From an uncultured Verrucomicrobiota bacterium (GTDB lineage Bacteria; Verrucomicrobiota; Verrucomicrobiia; Limisphaerales; UBA9464), in assembly GCA_903835555.1 (NCBI GenBank), contig CAILNN010000312.1, forward strand, positions 1-34,215: a stretch of DNA of 34,215 nt, written 5' to 3'. The notes under the pieces are model-generated. The model was given only the letters and a program-made list of their open reading frames with translations, searched no databases and was not told where the DNA came from. Position 1 is the first letter of the stretch. Each line of letters opens with the position of its first letter. Both the position numbers and the translations under genes were made by a program. Positions 16,769 through 23,780 of this stretch are shown in pieces.

Positions 16769-17042
16769 TCAGATACCGAATTTTTCCAAGGCTTCATTTC
16801 TCGCTAAAATTCCAGTACGTTCTCCAAGTTCTGCATTGCTATGTACATACCACCGCCGACCTTCCTTAAATAGCTAGGCATTGCATGGAGGTCTTCCGCA
16901 ATTCCATCAACTCGTTCCAACTTACCCGGAAAGCCAACTAACCAAAAACGGCAATCGTCCCGGATTCCAATGTGGCGATAGCGTCAAGAACCGTTGAGAT
17001 ATACTCGTGCATGCCAACCGGATAAACCCTCACTTTGACCAC
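16769..17042 (-). pseudogene. Third ORF of the island cassette, apparently frameshifted twice
   Basis: Reading the minus strand from GTG 17042, 2 bases after the preceding ORF stops, gives a coherent start (VVKVRVYPVGMHEYISTV). The sense then moves to a second frame near 16980 (HIGIRDDCRFWLVGFPGKLE, then DGIAEDLHAMPSYL). Near 16860 it moves to a third frame (GRRWYVHSNAELGERTG to LEKFGI), with the stop at 16769-16771. The frame offsets are 0, 2 and 1, so two single-base losses would explain it. The restored product would be about 91 residues. No family was recognised. AAGGA lies just before the GTG. Real decay and assembly error fit equally well. Confidence 0.45.
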
Positions 17043-17043
17043 A

Positions 17044-17304
17044 TCATCCTTCAGGCCTATTAGCTTGCCAATCTATGGTTTGCACAAGATTTTTTGGGCT
17101 AATTCCCAATCCGGCGCAGAGTGAACGAATTACGGAACCAGTCATATCCTTGCCATCTGTATCTTCAACGGCAACAACTTTATCTCCACGTTTAAAATAT
17201 CTTAAGACACTGGTCTCACCGCCGTCAATTGAGATTCCTACACCTTCAATCAACGAGACCTCGTGACCCGCTTCAAGAAGGGCCACGAGGCTTTCAAAGC
17301 TCAT
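17044..17304 (-). CDS. Small hypothetical protein, partner of the HicB-like gene
   Basis: The product has 86 residues from the ATG at 17304 (MSFESLVALLEAGHEVSLIE); an upstream in-frame start at 17334 would overlap the HicB-like gene. It has a predicted alpha/beta pattern (SLVALLEAG, VLRYFKRGDKVVAVEDTDG, TGSVIRSLCAGLGIS) with no signal peptide or membrane segment. I do not recognise a family; it lacks the GSH/K pattern of HicA toxins. It starts 14 bases after the upstream gene stops and is followed after 2 bases by the degraded third ORF. That spacing argues for one transcript. The unconventional partner makes the cassette worth a close look. Confidence 0.55.
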   Translation of the reverse strand: MSFESLVALLEAGHEVSLIEGVGISIDGGETSVLRYFKRGDKVVAVEDTDGKDMTGSVIRSLCAGLGISPKNLVQTIDWQANRPEG

Positions 17305-17318
17305 GCTTGGAATTTCGT

Positions 17319-17750
17319 TCACGCAGCAACACAATCTTCGAGCATTTCACGGTCTACAATTCGGCTTCGCGCCTCAGCCCGTGGATAGTCTCCCGGACCA
17401 ATTTCGAATGAGGATGGGATATTGTCTGGAGACAAGCCGACAGCAAATTGTTCTCCAAATCGCTGGCCATCCTTAAACGCCCTGAAGAATTTGCTCGGAG
17501 CTGGAGCAAGCCTATCGAGATTGGGTCTACCGTCTAATTCAAGACCCAAGATACAATTGCTCACCACTGCCCGCTCAATTCTAGCCTGCAGTTTCTCTAT
17601 AGACGTTGCTTGAACGCAGATGTCATGTTCAAGGCACTGGGCGACCCAAACCTCGTCATTACCTGCGCGCTCGCGAAATACCAAGACACTTAATTGTGGA
17701 CTCTCAAACGTAGGCCTGTGACCTGCGTTTGAAATACGATTGACTGGCAT
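17319..17750 (-). CDS. HicB-like domain protein (143 aa), first gene of island cassette
   Basis: Residues about 30-75 (VWVAQCLEHDICVQATSIEKLQARIERAV) resemble the HicB-like ferredoxin-fold domain, in which an antitoxin binds its toxin. The C-terminal half (about 85-143, DRLAPAPSKFFRAFKDGQ onward) has no ribbon-helix-helix or Xre DNA-binding motif that I can see. The ATG at 17750 is chosen because AAAGG lies 7 bases upstream (GAAAGGTAGCACC); an ATG at 17780 would add ten residues. The length is typical of HicB-like orphan proteins, but no HicA toxin follows. Downstream are a small unknown ORF and a damaged third ORF. A perfect hairpin lies about 70-100 bases upstream. Confidence 0.6.
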   Translation of the reverse strand: MPVNRISNAGHRPTFESPQLSVLVFRERAGNDEVWVAQCLEHDICVQATSIEKLQARIERAVVSNCILGLELDGRPNLDRLAPAPSKFFRAFKDGQRFGEQFAVGLSPDNIPSSFEIGPGDYPRAEARSRIVDREMLEDCVAA

Positions 17751-17819
17751 GGTGCTACCTTTCTCTTCTAGCCTTTTCATTGTACGGCACGGGAGACCCG
17801 CACGCCGTCCATTGACAAC

Positions 17820-17852
17820 TTACAGCAATCTTGCGGAGCAAGATTGCTGTAA
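17820..17852. repeat. Perfect 15-bp hairpin upstream of the HicB-like gene
   Basis: TTACAGCAATCTTGC (17820-17834) and GCAAGATTGCTGTAA (17838-17852) are exact complements around GGA. No T-run follows on either strand. Just downstream on the plus-strand side (about 17783-17809) lies ACGGCACGGGAGACCCGCAC, a weak echo of the dispersed hairpin repeats. It could be a terminator-like insulator, an operator or a mobile-element footprint. Confidence 0.8.
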
Positions 17853-18850
17853 ATTCACGATAGAGTCTGGTCGCAACAACTGTCAAACATAACCGCGGCT
17901 CCGTTGAAACAATTCCCAGTTCTCGGTAAGGGAGATCCCTCCCGGCTACGGAAGGTACACGAAAACCCGCCCCTAAAACAGATCCCCGTTCCGGTTTGTA
18001 GTATTGAACGGTACCCCTTGAAAACGTCACCAGGGTCACGACGCAACAGAACAGGTTCAACTCCATACGTCGTTCATCCGGCATGCGTTACCACCGAATC
18101 CCGCCTGGAGAAAGTTTGGTGGGGCTTCTTGTTGCCAGTTTCGCGAGGCTCCAAGTGAACAGTCGTCACACCATCCCTCGGCCAAGTAAAATTGAGGCCC
18201 TTTCGCAGACTCGTGACATTGTTGTAAGAGTCAACGACCACCACATTGTTGATCAAGAGTACCCCCTCGACATTCACCGAGAGCTTGCCTCATCTATCGA
18301 CGCCGCATCGAGAGCCTATTTTCAAGAGAATCGCCGCTTTCTCACACCGGGCAATATCCGCGTAAAGCAAGACTCAGACCGAGGTTTCAATGTTGAAGTA
18401 GACTGCGCCGTATCGGGACGACTGGACCGGGTTGCAACTACCGTCCCCAAAAAAGTAACATTGTGGGTGACTCAATCCCCGCTTTTGTAAACTTCATAAA
18501 CGGTTGCAATTTCAGACCGCTTTCACTCCCGCCGAAAAATACGGTGCCGCTCGGGATCCTGTGAAGGATAATGTACGGGGTAGCCACGGTTCGGGCTACT
18601 GTGCGGATGAGACTTCCGCGTTCCCAAAGGGGTGTGGCTCGAACCGTCTCCGGTTCAGCAAAGAATTGCCCTACCTATCTTATTTTAAATCAACAGGTTA
18701 CGATTGAACAGTTTGGAGAGAAAGGAACGTTGCTGTTGCGATGCCCACGAAGCTACGAAAGGTCGATGTCGTCGCTCCGATGGACGCGCACAGCACGATG
18801 TTGGTTGTCGTGGTAGCGATCCTTGGCGATAGTGCACAAGAAACCTCGCC
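17853..18850. other. Long gap of the island, no conserved gene
   Basis: No gene in this kilobase has recognisable homologues. One plus-strand ORF (18083-18490) and one tiny ORF (18741-18854) are listed as weak candidates. Several overlapping frames on both strands are open for 60-110 codons between 17755 and 18280, but none shows a convincing pattern. GC is lower than in the flanking genes. Confidence 0.5.
18083..18490 (+). CDS. Hypothetical protein (weak call)
   Basis: The 135-codon frame has protein-like segments (RDIVVRVNDHHIVDQEY, HRELASSIDAASRAYFQ, PGNIRVKQDSDRGFNVEVD, DRVATTVPKKVTLWV) with alternating strand and helix character in its last two thirds. The first 40 residues are less convincing, so the true start may be further in. 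No Shine-Dalgarno is clear before the ATG at 18083 and no family was recognised. The reverse strand is also open for part of this stretch, which lowers confidence. It may be a remnant. Confidence 0.35.
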   Translation: MRYHRIPPGESLVGLLVASFARLQVNSRHTIPRPSKIEALSQTRDIVVRVNDHHIVDQEYPLDIHRELASSIDAASRAYFQENRRFLTPGNIRVKQDSDRGFNVEVDCAVSGRLDRVATTVPKKVTLWVTQSPLL

Positions 18851-18854
18851 ATGA
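18741..18854 (+). CDS. Tiny ORF overlapping the HEAT-like gene start
   Basis: The 37-codon frame MPTKLRKVDVVAPMDAHST onward has a hydrophobic middle (MLVVVVAILG). Its TGA (18852-18854) overlaps the ATG of the next gene (18851) as ATGA, the arrangement seen in coupled translation. There is no good Shine-Dalgarno, and chance is likely. It might be a short leader peptide that controls translation of the next gene. Confidence 0.2.
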   Translation: MPTKLRKVDVVAPMDAHSTMLVVVVAILGDSAQETSP

Positions 18855-19915
18855 AACTGAACCGCCTCCGAATTGCGATATTGCTAAGCGCAGCGGCGTT
18901 GCTGGTGGCGGCGGTGGTCGTTCAGCAACGCACTCAGGCGCAACATCGTCGGTATGTGGATCAGTGGGTACATGAGCGGAGCCGCGTAAATCGGCAAGCC
19001 ACTCCAGAACAGAACAACGAGCGGATTCGAGACGCTCTACTGAAGGAAGAAACGACGGTAATTCCACTCCTCTTGGAGGACCTGCGGCGGGCGGATTCGT
19101 ACACGGAATTCATTTGGCGATGGGTACAATCGAATGGACTGGGTCGCTACGTTCCGTGGCTGCGGGCGAACAATCATGCGGACACCTATCGAATCCAGGC
19201 GACCTTGTCCCTCCGCCTGTTAGGAACCAATGGATTGCCTGCTTTGCCCACCCTTTGGGAAAACTTTGACCACATTACATTTAGAAGTGGCGATGCGGAG
19301 CTAACCGAGACGGCGCTCACGCTGGCGATGTTGGCGGGACAACGTTCTGAAACGGTATCGCGGCTGGGGCGATTAACCAACCATGGCAATCCCAAAATCC
19401 AGCTTGAGGGATGGGTCCTGACTGCAGCTTTGAATCCGTCCAACTCGATTGCCCGCGAAGAGGTTCGTCGACGGCTGATGCCGGCCGAGGAGACACCCAT
19501 CCCGGCGTTTACCACCAGTTATATTCTGGGCGAATTAGGCCCTCCGGGGGCATCGCTGGCTCCCATGGTGCGCCTGGCTGTGGCCAAGACGTATCTCAGT
19601 TGGCCGGTTCCCGGTCTTGCGCGGGCGGCCCACTCGTTATGGAGGGCCGACGGCAATCCGGACCTGGCGCTTCAGGTGGTTCATCGCGTGTGGCAGGAGT
19701 TCATCCAACAATTGCAACCGGGCGAGCAACCGTCTGACGCAGGAACTATCACAGGCAATTCACGGAGTACCTTTTATCAGATTGCGACGGTTTTGGGCAG
19801 TATTCCGGAAGTAGCGAAGGAGATGAGACCGTTGTTGATGTCGATGCCAACACGAGACCCAGAGCGAGATGTGGCGCTCAGGTGTTTGGAACCGGTGGGA
19901 AGTTTGGGGCATTAG
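18851..19915 (+). CDS. Membrane-anchored HEAT-like helical protein
   Basis: The 354-residue protein starts with an N-terminal signal anchor (RIAILLSAAALLVAAVVV). The rest is a series of paired helices with HEAT/armadillo-like spacing, for instance DALLKEETTVIPLLLEDL, ATLSLRLLGTNGLPALPTLW, IQLEGWVLTAALNPSN and PVPGLARAAHSLWRADG. Such scaffolds mediate protein contacts. No catalytic motif is visible. The start at 18851 gives a normal signal anchor, although the Shine-Dalgarno is weak. Similar lineage-specific proteins occur in Verrucomicrobiota (memory). It is convergent with the DUF4832 gene, with a terminator-like hairpin between. Confidence 0.7.
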   Translation: MKLNRLRIAILLSAAALLVAAVVVQQRTQAQHRRYVDQWVHERSRVNRQATPEQNNERIRDALLKEETTVIPLLLEDLRRADSYTEFIWRWVQSNGLGRYVPWLRANNHADTYRIQATLSLRLLGTNGLPALPTLWENFDHITFRSGDAELTETALTLAMLAGQRSETVSRLGRLTNHGNPKIQLEGWVLTAALNPSNSIAREEVRRRLMPAEETPIPAFTTSYILGELGPPGASLAPMVRLAVAKTYLSWPVPGLARAAHSLWRADGNPDLALQVVHRVWQEFIQQLQPGEQPSDAGTITGNSRSTFYQIATVLGSIPEVAKEMRPLLMSMPTRDPERDVALRCLEPVGSLGH

Positions 19916-19956
19916 CCGGGGTTACGTCGAGTGGGTCCGTTTCGTTTCGACCCTCA

Positions 19957-19995
19957 CCCTTACGCACGGAGCGGGGTCAGGAGTCCTGAGCCTGG
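19957..19995. repeat. Hairpin repeat GGTCAGGAGTCCTGA, copy 1
   Basis: TCAGGA (19977-19982) and TCCTGA (19984-19989) form a perfect dyad. The flanking ACGCACGGAGCGGGGTC echoes the copy at 21632-21675. A T-run (19999-20003) follows GCCTGGGGC, so it may also terminate the plus-strand HEAT-like gene. Confidence 0.6.
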
Positions 19996-20001
19996 GGCTT
20001 T

Positions 20002-21459
20002 TTAATTATAATGGAGTGTCCGGTCGGTCTTGGGGTCGTCGAATGGGATTTCATCAACCGTGACTTGGCCCGGATTGGTATCGACGCCGATACGCCCGAT
20101 GGGATGACGTCCGCCTTTGAAGTAATTGGAGCAGGAGAAACGGACGCAGGGCAACTGACCGGCGGGGTCTAGAATTGCCAGGGCAAGATAATAAACGCCT
20201 TTGGGCAAGGTATCCGGAAGCCGAAATTCACCGGTTGCCTTCGTGGTTTCAGGGACGACTTGATAGGTCCCATGCACTGCATCCCAGTTATCGCCGGGCA
20301 GCCATTGGCGGATGTCTAGGTTTGGAAAAACGGACGACCACACGGCCTGCTTGCTCGCCGTATTCAAGAGCGAGACTTCAACGGGCCAGTTTTGATAGAT
20401 CGGGGTTGACCCGAGATTCCTTACCGAGAAGTCGACCTGAAAGGGTCGACTCCGATCGATGCGAGCGGGAAATTTGACCTCATTCAGGACAAACCGATAG
20501 CCGAATGCGTGTTGAACGGCTTCTGCTCCGGCATGGACCGGTGGCAAGTTCGGCGAGTAGTTGGCAATCCATCCGAGGTGGTTGGCATGTAACCGGCGGA
20601 TGGTATTGATCAGGTGGGTGCGATGTCCGAGGTCGGACAGAGAATCATCGGGATTCTTTCCCGGCTGAATGGCGACGTTTCCCCAATTGTAGGCGACCTC
20701 CCCGCCGATGGGGGCAATTTTCCAGCGTGGACTGATGGCCTCGATGGCCGCCCCATGGTTGGCCATTTGGTCAGCATGGGCAAAGGAGTCCCAGTAGATG
20801 CCGAAGCGATAATCCTTAAAATCCCACGGATGCCGCACCATCACGGGTTTCCGCGTGAATGCCTGGGTAAACGCATCCCCCAACAGCCGTTGCATCTCTG
20901 CGGAGACCTCGGGGCTATGATGTTCGCCCCACTTGCCGATGATGCCCATTTGCACAAAGGCGACCCGGGAGTCGGAGTCCCAGCATTCGCCGAGTCGCCC
21001 AATCAGGCGGATGAGTCGGTCCTTGAATTCCGAACTGGAGTAATCGCCGGGGCGAAGATCGGATGGCCAATATCTCTCGGTATCTGCCGACCAATGCAAA
21101 TAAACGCGGGGGATGATCTTGATGTTCGCCTCCGGGACGCCCTTCCACCAGTCGCTACAAAAGGCACGGATGCGGTCGATTCCGTCCGAGCGCGTGTTCT
21201 CGATTTCGTTCCACCGGATATAGTGGCGGGCGAGAGTGGCAAATTCGTGGGCAAAGGCACCGGCACCCAAATCCGGGCGAAATCCCATCAACGGATTTTT
21301 GAGGGCGTAAAAGTAAATCGGAGGACGAACGACAACGCGGGTATCGGTGTTTTCGGAAGGCAAGCCAATCGATTGGGCAGGGTGGACAGACCCGGCGAGA
21401 GGATAAAGCGCGGCAGTCGCGGTACGGGCAAGAAATTGGCGTCGCGATAATGGGTGCAT
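20002..21459 (-). CDS. Tat-exported DUF4832 protein, probable carbohydrate-active
   Basis: The 485-residue product begins with a Tat signal (S5-R6-R7-Q-F-L-A, then TATAALYPLAG). The central part has a TIM-barrel-like DUF4832 pattern (PLMGFRPDLGA, ARHYIRWNEIENT, QMGIIGKWGEHHSP, HPWDFKDYRFGIYWDS) followed by a C-terminal beta-sandwich (about 350-470, KFPARIDRSRPFQVDFSVRN). DUF4832 proteins are related to glycoside-hydrolase-like barrels, and acidic residues in the NEIE segment could be catalytic, but substrate is unknown. It is likely periplasmic, since Tat passengers are folded before export. The stop overlaps the T-run of the hairpin repeat at 19977-20003. The upstream gap to the PAP2 gene is full of repeats. 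Confidence 0.78.
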   Translation of the reverse strand: MHPLSRRQFLARTATAALYPLAGSVHPAQSIGLPSENTDTRVVVRPPIYFYALKNPLMGFRPDLGAGAFAHEFATLARHYIRWNEIENTRSDGIDRIRAFCSDWWKGVPEANIKIIPRVYLHWSADTERYWPSDLRPGDYSSSEFKDRLIRLIGRLGECWDSDSRVAFVQMGIIGKWGEHHSPEVSAEMQRLLGDAFTQAFTRKPVMVRHPWDFKDYRFGIYWDSFAHADQMANHGAAIEAISPRWKIAPIGGEVAYNWGNVAIQPGKNPDDSLSDLGHRTHLINTIRRLHANHLGWIANYSPNLPPVHAGAEAVQHAFGYRFVLNEVKFPARIDRSRPFQVDFSVRNLGSTPIYQNWPVEVSLLNTASKQAVWSSVFPNLDIRQWLPGDNWDAVHGTYQVVPETTKATGEFRLPDTLPKGVYYLALAILDPAGQLPCVRFSCSNYFKGGRHPIGRIGVDTNPGQVTVDEIPFDDPKTDRTLHYN

Positions 21460-21546
21460 GGAGATATAGAATTCAGGGGATCATTTCTGGTTATCGAATT
21501 GCAGTTTAAGTAGCCGGGCGAGGGAAAACTTGCGAGGTTGCCGTGA

Positions 21547-21612
21547 TTCGGACCGCGGGGAAGGTCTGGAGACCTGCAGTACGGCGGGCTGGAAAGCCTG
21601 CGCTACGTCGAG
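21547..21612. repeat. Double-hairpin dispersed repeat (GGACCG...GGTCTGGAGACCTGC), copy 1
   Basis: GGTCTGGAGACC (21563-21574) is a near-perfect hairpin, followed by CGGGCTGGAAAGCCTG. The layout GGACCG, hairpin, then GCGCTACG matches copies at 23602-23662 and 28236-28276. The stems tend to be kept while the loops vary. Confidence 0.75.
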
Positions 21613-21631
21613 TTGGGCCACGTCACTGCCA

Positions 21632-21675
21632 TCCTCGCTATCACGCAAGGAGCGAGGTCGGGACGCCCGACAGTT
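21632..21675. repeat. Hairpin repeat GTCGGGACGCCCGAC, copy 2
   Basis: CCTCGCT and AGCGAGG pair, followed by GTCGGG (21657-21662) and CCCGAC (21666-21671). Compared with copy 1 (19957-19995), an A-T pair in the second stem is a G-C pair here, a compensatory change. Confidence 0.65.
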
Positions 21676-21816
21676 TTAATGGTTGCGGATCGGGATGAGT
21701 ACCGCAGGTGCGCCGGTTACTACAACTCGTTCGGTCGTGACAAAAACTCTGTGGTATTTCCGGAACAGGATACTCGACCACTCAGGCTCCCGTCCCGTTT
21801 ACGGCGTTTTCCAAAA

Positions 21817-21900
21817 GCGCCAGAGGGCTGGCGCAGCCCCAGACCTGGCGGACATTCGGTTGCTCCAGTACTCAAGAACCGCTGGGGCGGCCCCAGCGGT
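21817..21900. repeat. Double-hairpin repeat overlapping the 3' end of the PAP2 gene
   Basis: GCGCCAG (21817-21823) pairs with CTGGCGC (21828-21834), and ACCGCTGGGG (21878-21887) pairs with CCCCAGCGGT (21891-21900). The second hairpin lies inside the last codons of the PAP2 gene, so its final residues (RWGRPSGS) come from the repeat. Elements like this recur in Verrucomicrobiota intergenic DNA (memory only). Confidence 0.7.
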
Positions 21901-22558
21901 GCCAAATCCATGCCCCGCCGACCAATCCAAGAAAGGCGGCTGCCATGACATCGGAGAGTCGATGAGCGAGAAGGTAAATTCGGGAGGCGGCCACGATGGT
22001 GGTGATAGCCAAGGCCATGAATCCCCAGCGACGACGTGCCAGCAGCAAGACACCGGCGGCTCCGGCTACCGTGGACGTATGGCCAGAGGGAAATGCAGCG
22101 TAATCATGGCGACCAAAGGTCCAATGTCCGTTGTACCGGGGTCCGTACCAGCCTTGTTCAATCGCGGCGCTTGGCCGGGCGCGTCCAATGGTGCTTCGCA
22201 GCAGCGTGCCCGATGCCCCGCAAAGTGCGGCGCCGACAAAAGCGGTTCCGACCCAACGCCGATAATCGCGTGGCCCCCAACGGCGAACGGCAAAGTAGAC
22301 ACCACCCAAGAAAGCCAGCACCGGTGGCCAATCCAGAAGACGGCTGACCAGTTCAGCCAGGAAGTGAAGTGTCGAAGACGGATTCGCGCGGACCCAGCGG
22401 ATGACATCCTCGTCGAAATAGAAAGCCGTTCCCAAGGCGGGAATCCCCAAGAGGAGCATGAAGCGAAGCATTCGACTCGGTGATTTCGGTGGTTTGCCGC
22501 CGAGAGGCGATGAGTCTTGGAGCTCCGGTAACGGAGTCAATGGTGGCTGAACGGCCAT
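21872..22558 (-). CDS. PAP2-family membrane phosphatase
   Basis: This 228-residue integral membrane protein belongs to the PAP2 (acid phosphatase/vanadium haloperoxidase) family. The three active-site motifs are present: RSTIGRARP (KxxxxxxRP-like), FPSGHTS (PSGH) and SRIYLLAHRLSD (SRxxxxxHxxxD). Hydrophobic segments include MLLLGIPALGTAFYF, VLAFLGGVYFAV, FVGAALCGASGTLL and ALAITTIVAASRIYLLA. Likely substrates are undecaprenyl pyrophosphate or phosphatidic/phosphatidylglycerol phosphates at the membrane. The start is taken at ATG 22558, although there is no clear Shine-Dalgarno; a TTG at 22600 would add 14 residues. Its last codons come from a repeat (21878-21900). It is divergent from the amidohydrolase gene, with a 65-bp gap. 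Confidence 0.85.
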   Translation of the reverse strand: MAVQPPLTPLPELQDSSPLGGKPPKSPSRMLRFMLLLGIPALGTAFYFDEDVIRWVRANPSSTLHFLAELVSRLLDWPPVLAFLGGVYFAVRRWGPRDYRRWVGTAFVGAALCGASGTLLRSTIGRARPSAAIEQGWYGPRYNGHWTFGRHDYAAFPSGHTSTVAGAAGVLLLARRRWGFMALAITTIVAASRIYLLAHRLSDVMAAAFLGLVGGAWIWHRWGRPSGS

Positions 22559-22623
22559 AAGCCAACGATGGAATGAGAAAGGACGGTGGACCAGCAACAA
22601 CTGCTTGGTTCATTCTATTGGTC

Positions 22624-23577
22624 ATGGACCAAGGTCGCCGCCCCAATCGCCGTGAATTCTTGAAAATGGCCCCATTGATGGGTTTCGTAGGGTGGGCCGG
22701 TTGTGGAACCGGGCTGCCCTACGGCGGCATCATCGATACGCATACCCATTTTTACGATCCCAAGCGTCCAGGAGGGGTGCCCTGGCCGCCTGCCGACGAC
22801 TCGGTGCTGAATCGCACGGTCCTGCCCGAGGAATACCGCCGATTGTCTCAACCTCTTGGGGTTCGCGGGACCATCGTGGTAGAAGCCAGTTCGTGGGTTG
22901 CGGATAACCAATGGGTCCTCGATTTGATCGATGGCAATCCGTTCTTGATTGGGCTAATTGGAAACTTGCCGATTGGGAGCGATGAGTTTGGACCGGCGTG
23001 GGAACGGTATCGGCGAAATCGGCGGTTTCGCGGGATTCGAATTCATGGACCGGAGTTGGCGGCAGCGATTCAGCCATCCCGCACGCAAGACCATCTCCAA
23101 GAAGTGAGTCGAGCTGGATTGACCGTCGATGTTCTGGTGGGAGTCGAACAATTTGGACAAGTCGCGACCTTGGCGGATCAACTTCGGAATCTCCGGATTG
23201 TGGTTGATCACTGTGCCAATGTCCCGATGGGACGGGCTCCGCATCCGAGTCCGTGGGTGTCAGGATTGGCGGCGTGTCATTATGCGCCCAACGTTTCGAT
23301 GAAAGTATCCGGTTTGGTGGAAGGAACAGGAATGTCGAAGGGCGATGCCCCACGGGAGCCATCGGTGTATCGACCGGTGGTTGAAAACTTGTGGCACGTA
23401 CTCGGTGAGGACCGTTTAATTTACGGCAGCAACTGGCCGGTCTCGAGCCGATATGCGCCGTACGAGACGGTCCAGGGAATTGTAACGGATATTTTTAATG
23501 GGTTCGGCGCGACGGCAGCGACAAAGTATTTCCGGAGAAACGCGGAGCGGGTTTATGGGGTTCGAATTGAAGGCTAA
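22624..23577 (+). CDS. Tat-lipoprotein amidohydrolase (COG3618 lactonase-like)
   Basis: The 317-residue protein is an amidohydrolase_2 TIM barrel of the COG3618 type, which includes L-fuconolactonase and 2-pyrone-4,6-dicarboxylate lactonase. Metal-site motifs are IIDTHTHFYDP (D38, H40, H42), IRIHGPE, VVDHCAN and YGSNWPVSSRYAP. It starts with a twin-arginine signal R9-R10-EFLKMAPLMGF ending at GWAGC (C27), so it is probably a Tat-exported lipoprotein. Periplasmic sugar-lactone or ester hydrolysis is the inferred role. The ATG at 22624 is chosen over an upstream in-frame start at 22573 that would put 17 residues before the Tat signal. A double-hairpin repeat begins 25 bases after its stop. Confidence 0.82.
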   Translation: MDQGRRPNRREFLKMAPLMGFVGWAGCGTGLPYGGIIDTHTHFYDPKRPGGVPWPPADDSVLNRTVLPEEYRRLSQPLGVRGTIVVEASSWVADNQWVLDLIDGNPFLIGLIGNLPIGSDEFGPAWERYRRNRRFRGIRIHGPELAAAIQPSRTQDHLQEVSRAGLTVDVLVGVEQFGQVATLADQLRNLRIVVDHCANVPMGRAPHPSPWVSGLAACHYAPNVSMKVSGLVEGTGMSKGDAPREPSVYRPVVENLWHVLGEDRLIYGSNWPVSSRYAPYETVQGIVTDIFNGFGATAATKYFRRNAERVYGVRIEG

Positions 23578-23601
23578 GGACGCATGACCCACGGCGTGTT
23601 T

Positions 23602-23662
23602 CGGACCGCCAAGCAGGTCTTGAGACCTGCGATACAGCCGACAAGACTGTCGGCGCTACGGT
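23602..23662. repeat. Double-hairpin dispersed repeat, copy 2
   Basis: GCAGGTCTTGAGACCTGC (23613-23630) is a stem-loop, and GCCGACA (23637-23643) with TGTCGGC (23648-23654) forms the second stem. GGACCG precedes it and GCGCTACG follows, as in the other copies. Confidence 0.8.
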
Positions 23663-23700
23663 TATTCGCCTCCGATTTTAACCATTCGCGGCTACGCCAT

Positions 23701-23780
23701 GGTGGAGGCCTTTTGACTAGCCATCTTCATTTTCAACCAGTTACAAAGAATATCTCGTCCAGTTGCGAAGGTCGAGCTAG
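23701..23780. repeat. 80-bp dispersed repeat, copy 2
   Basis: Aligns without gaps to 7881-7960. In the minus orientation its first bases contain the TAG stop of purK (23777-23779), so the repeat supplies or overlaps the gene end. Confidence 0.85.

Larger units (their letters stand above)
21460..21871. other. Repeat-rich gap between the DUF4832 and PAP2 genes
   Basis: No gene is seen in these 412 bases. They hold at least three structured repeats, listed separately (21547-21612, 21632-21671 and 21817-21900). The stretch 21680-21815 between them shows nothing I recognise. Confidence 0.6.

Noticed and set aside
17044..17304. HicA toxin
   Set aside because: The small partner ORF lacks the HicA pattern (no GSHHxF-type motif), so it is left as unknown.
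17755..18277. Several 60-110-codon ORFs on both strands in the island
   Set aside because: They overlap each other, have no Shine-Dalgarno and no recognisable family; only the most protein-like plus-strand frame was kept, with low confidence.
20614..21450. A 278-codon plus-strand ORF opposite the DUF4832 gene
   Set aside because: It lies wholly over the DUF4832 gene and has no protein motif.
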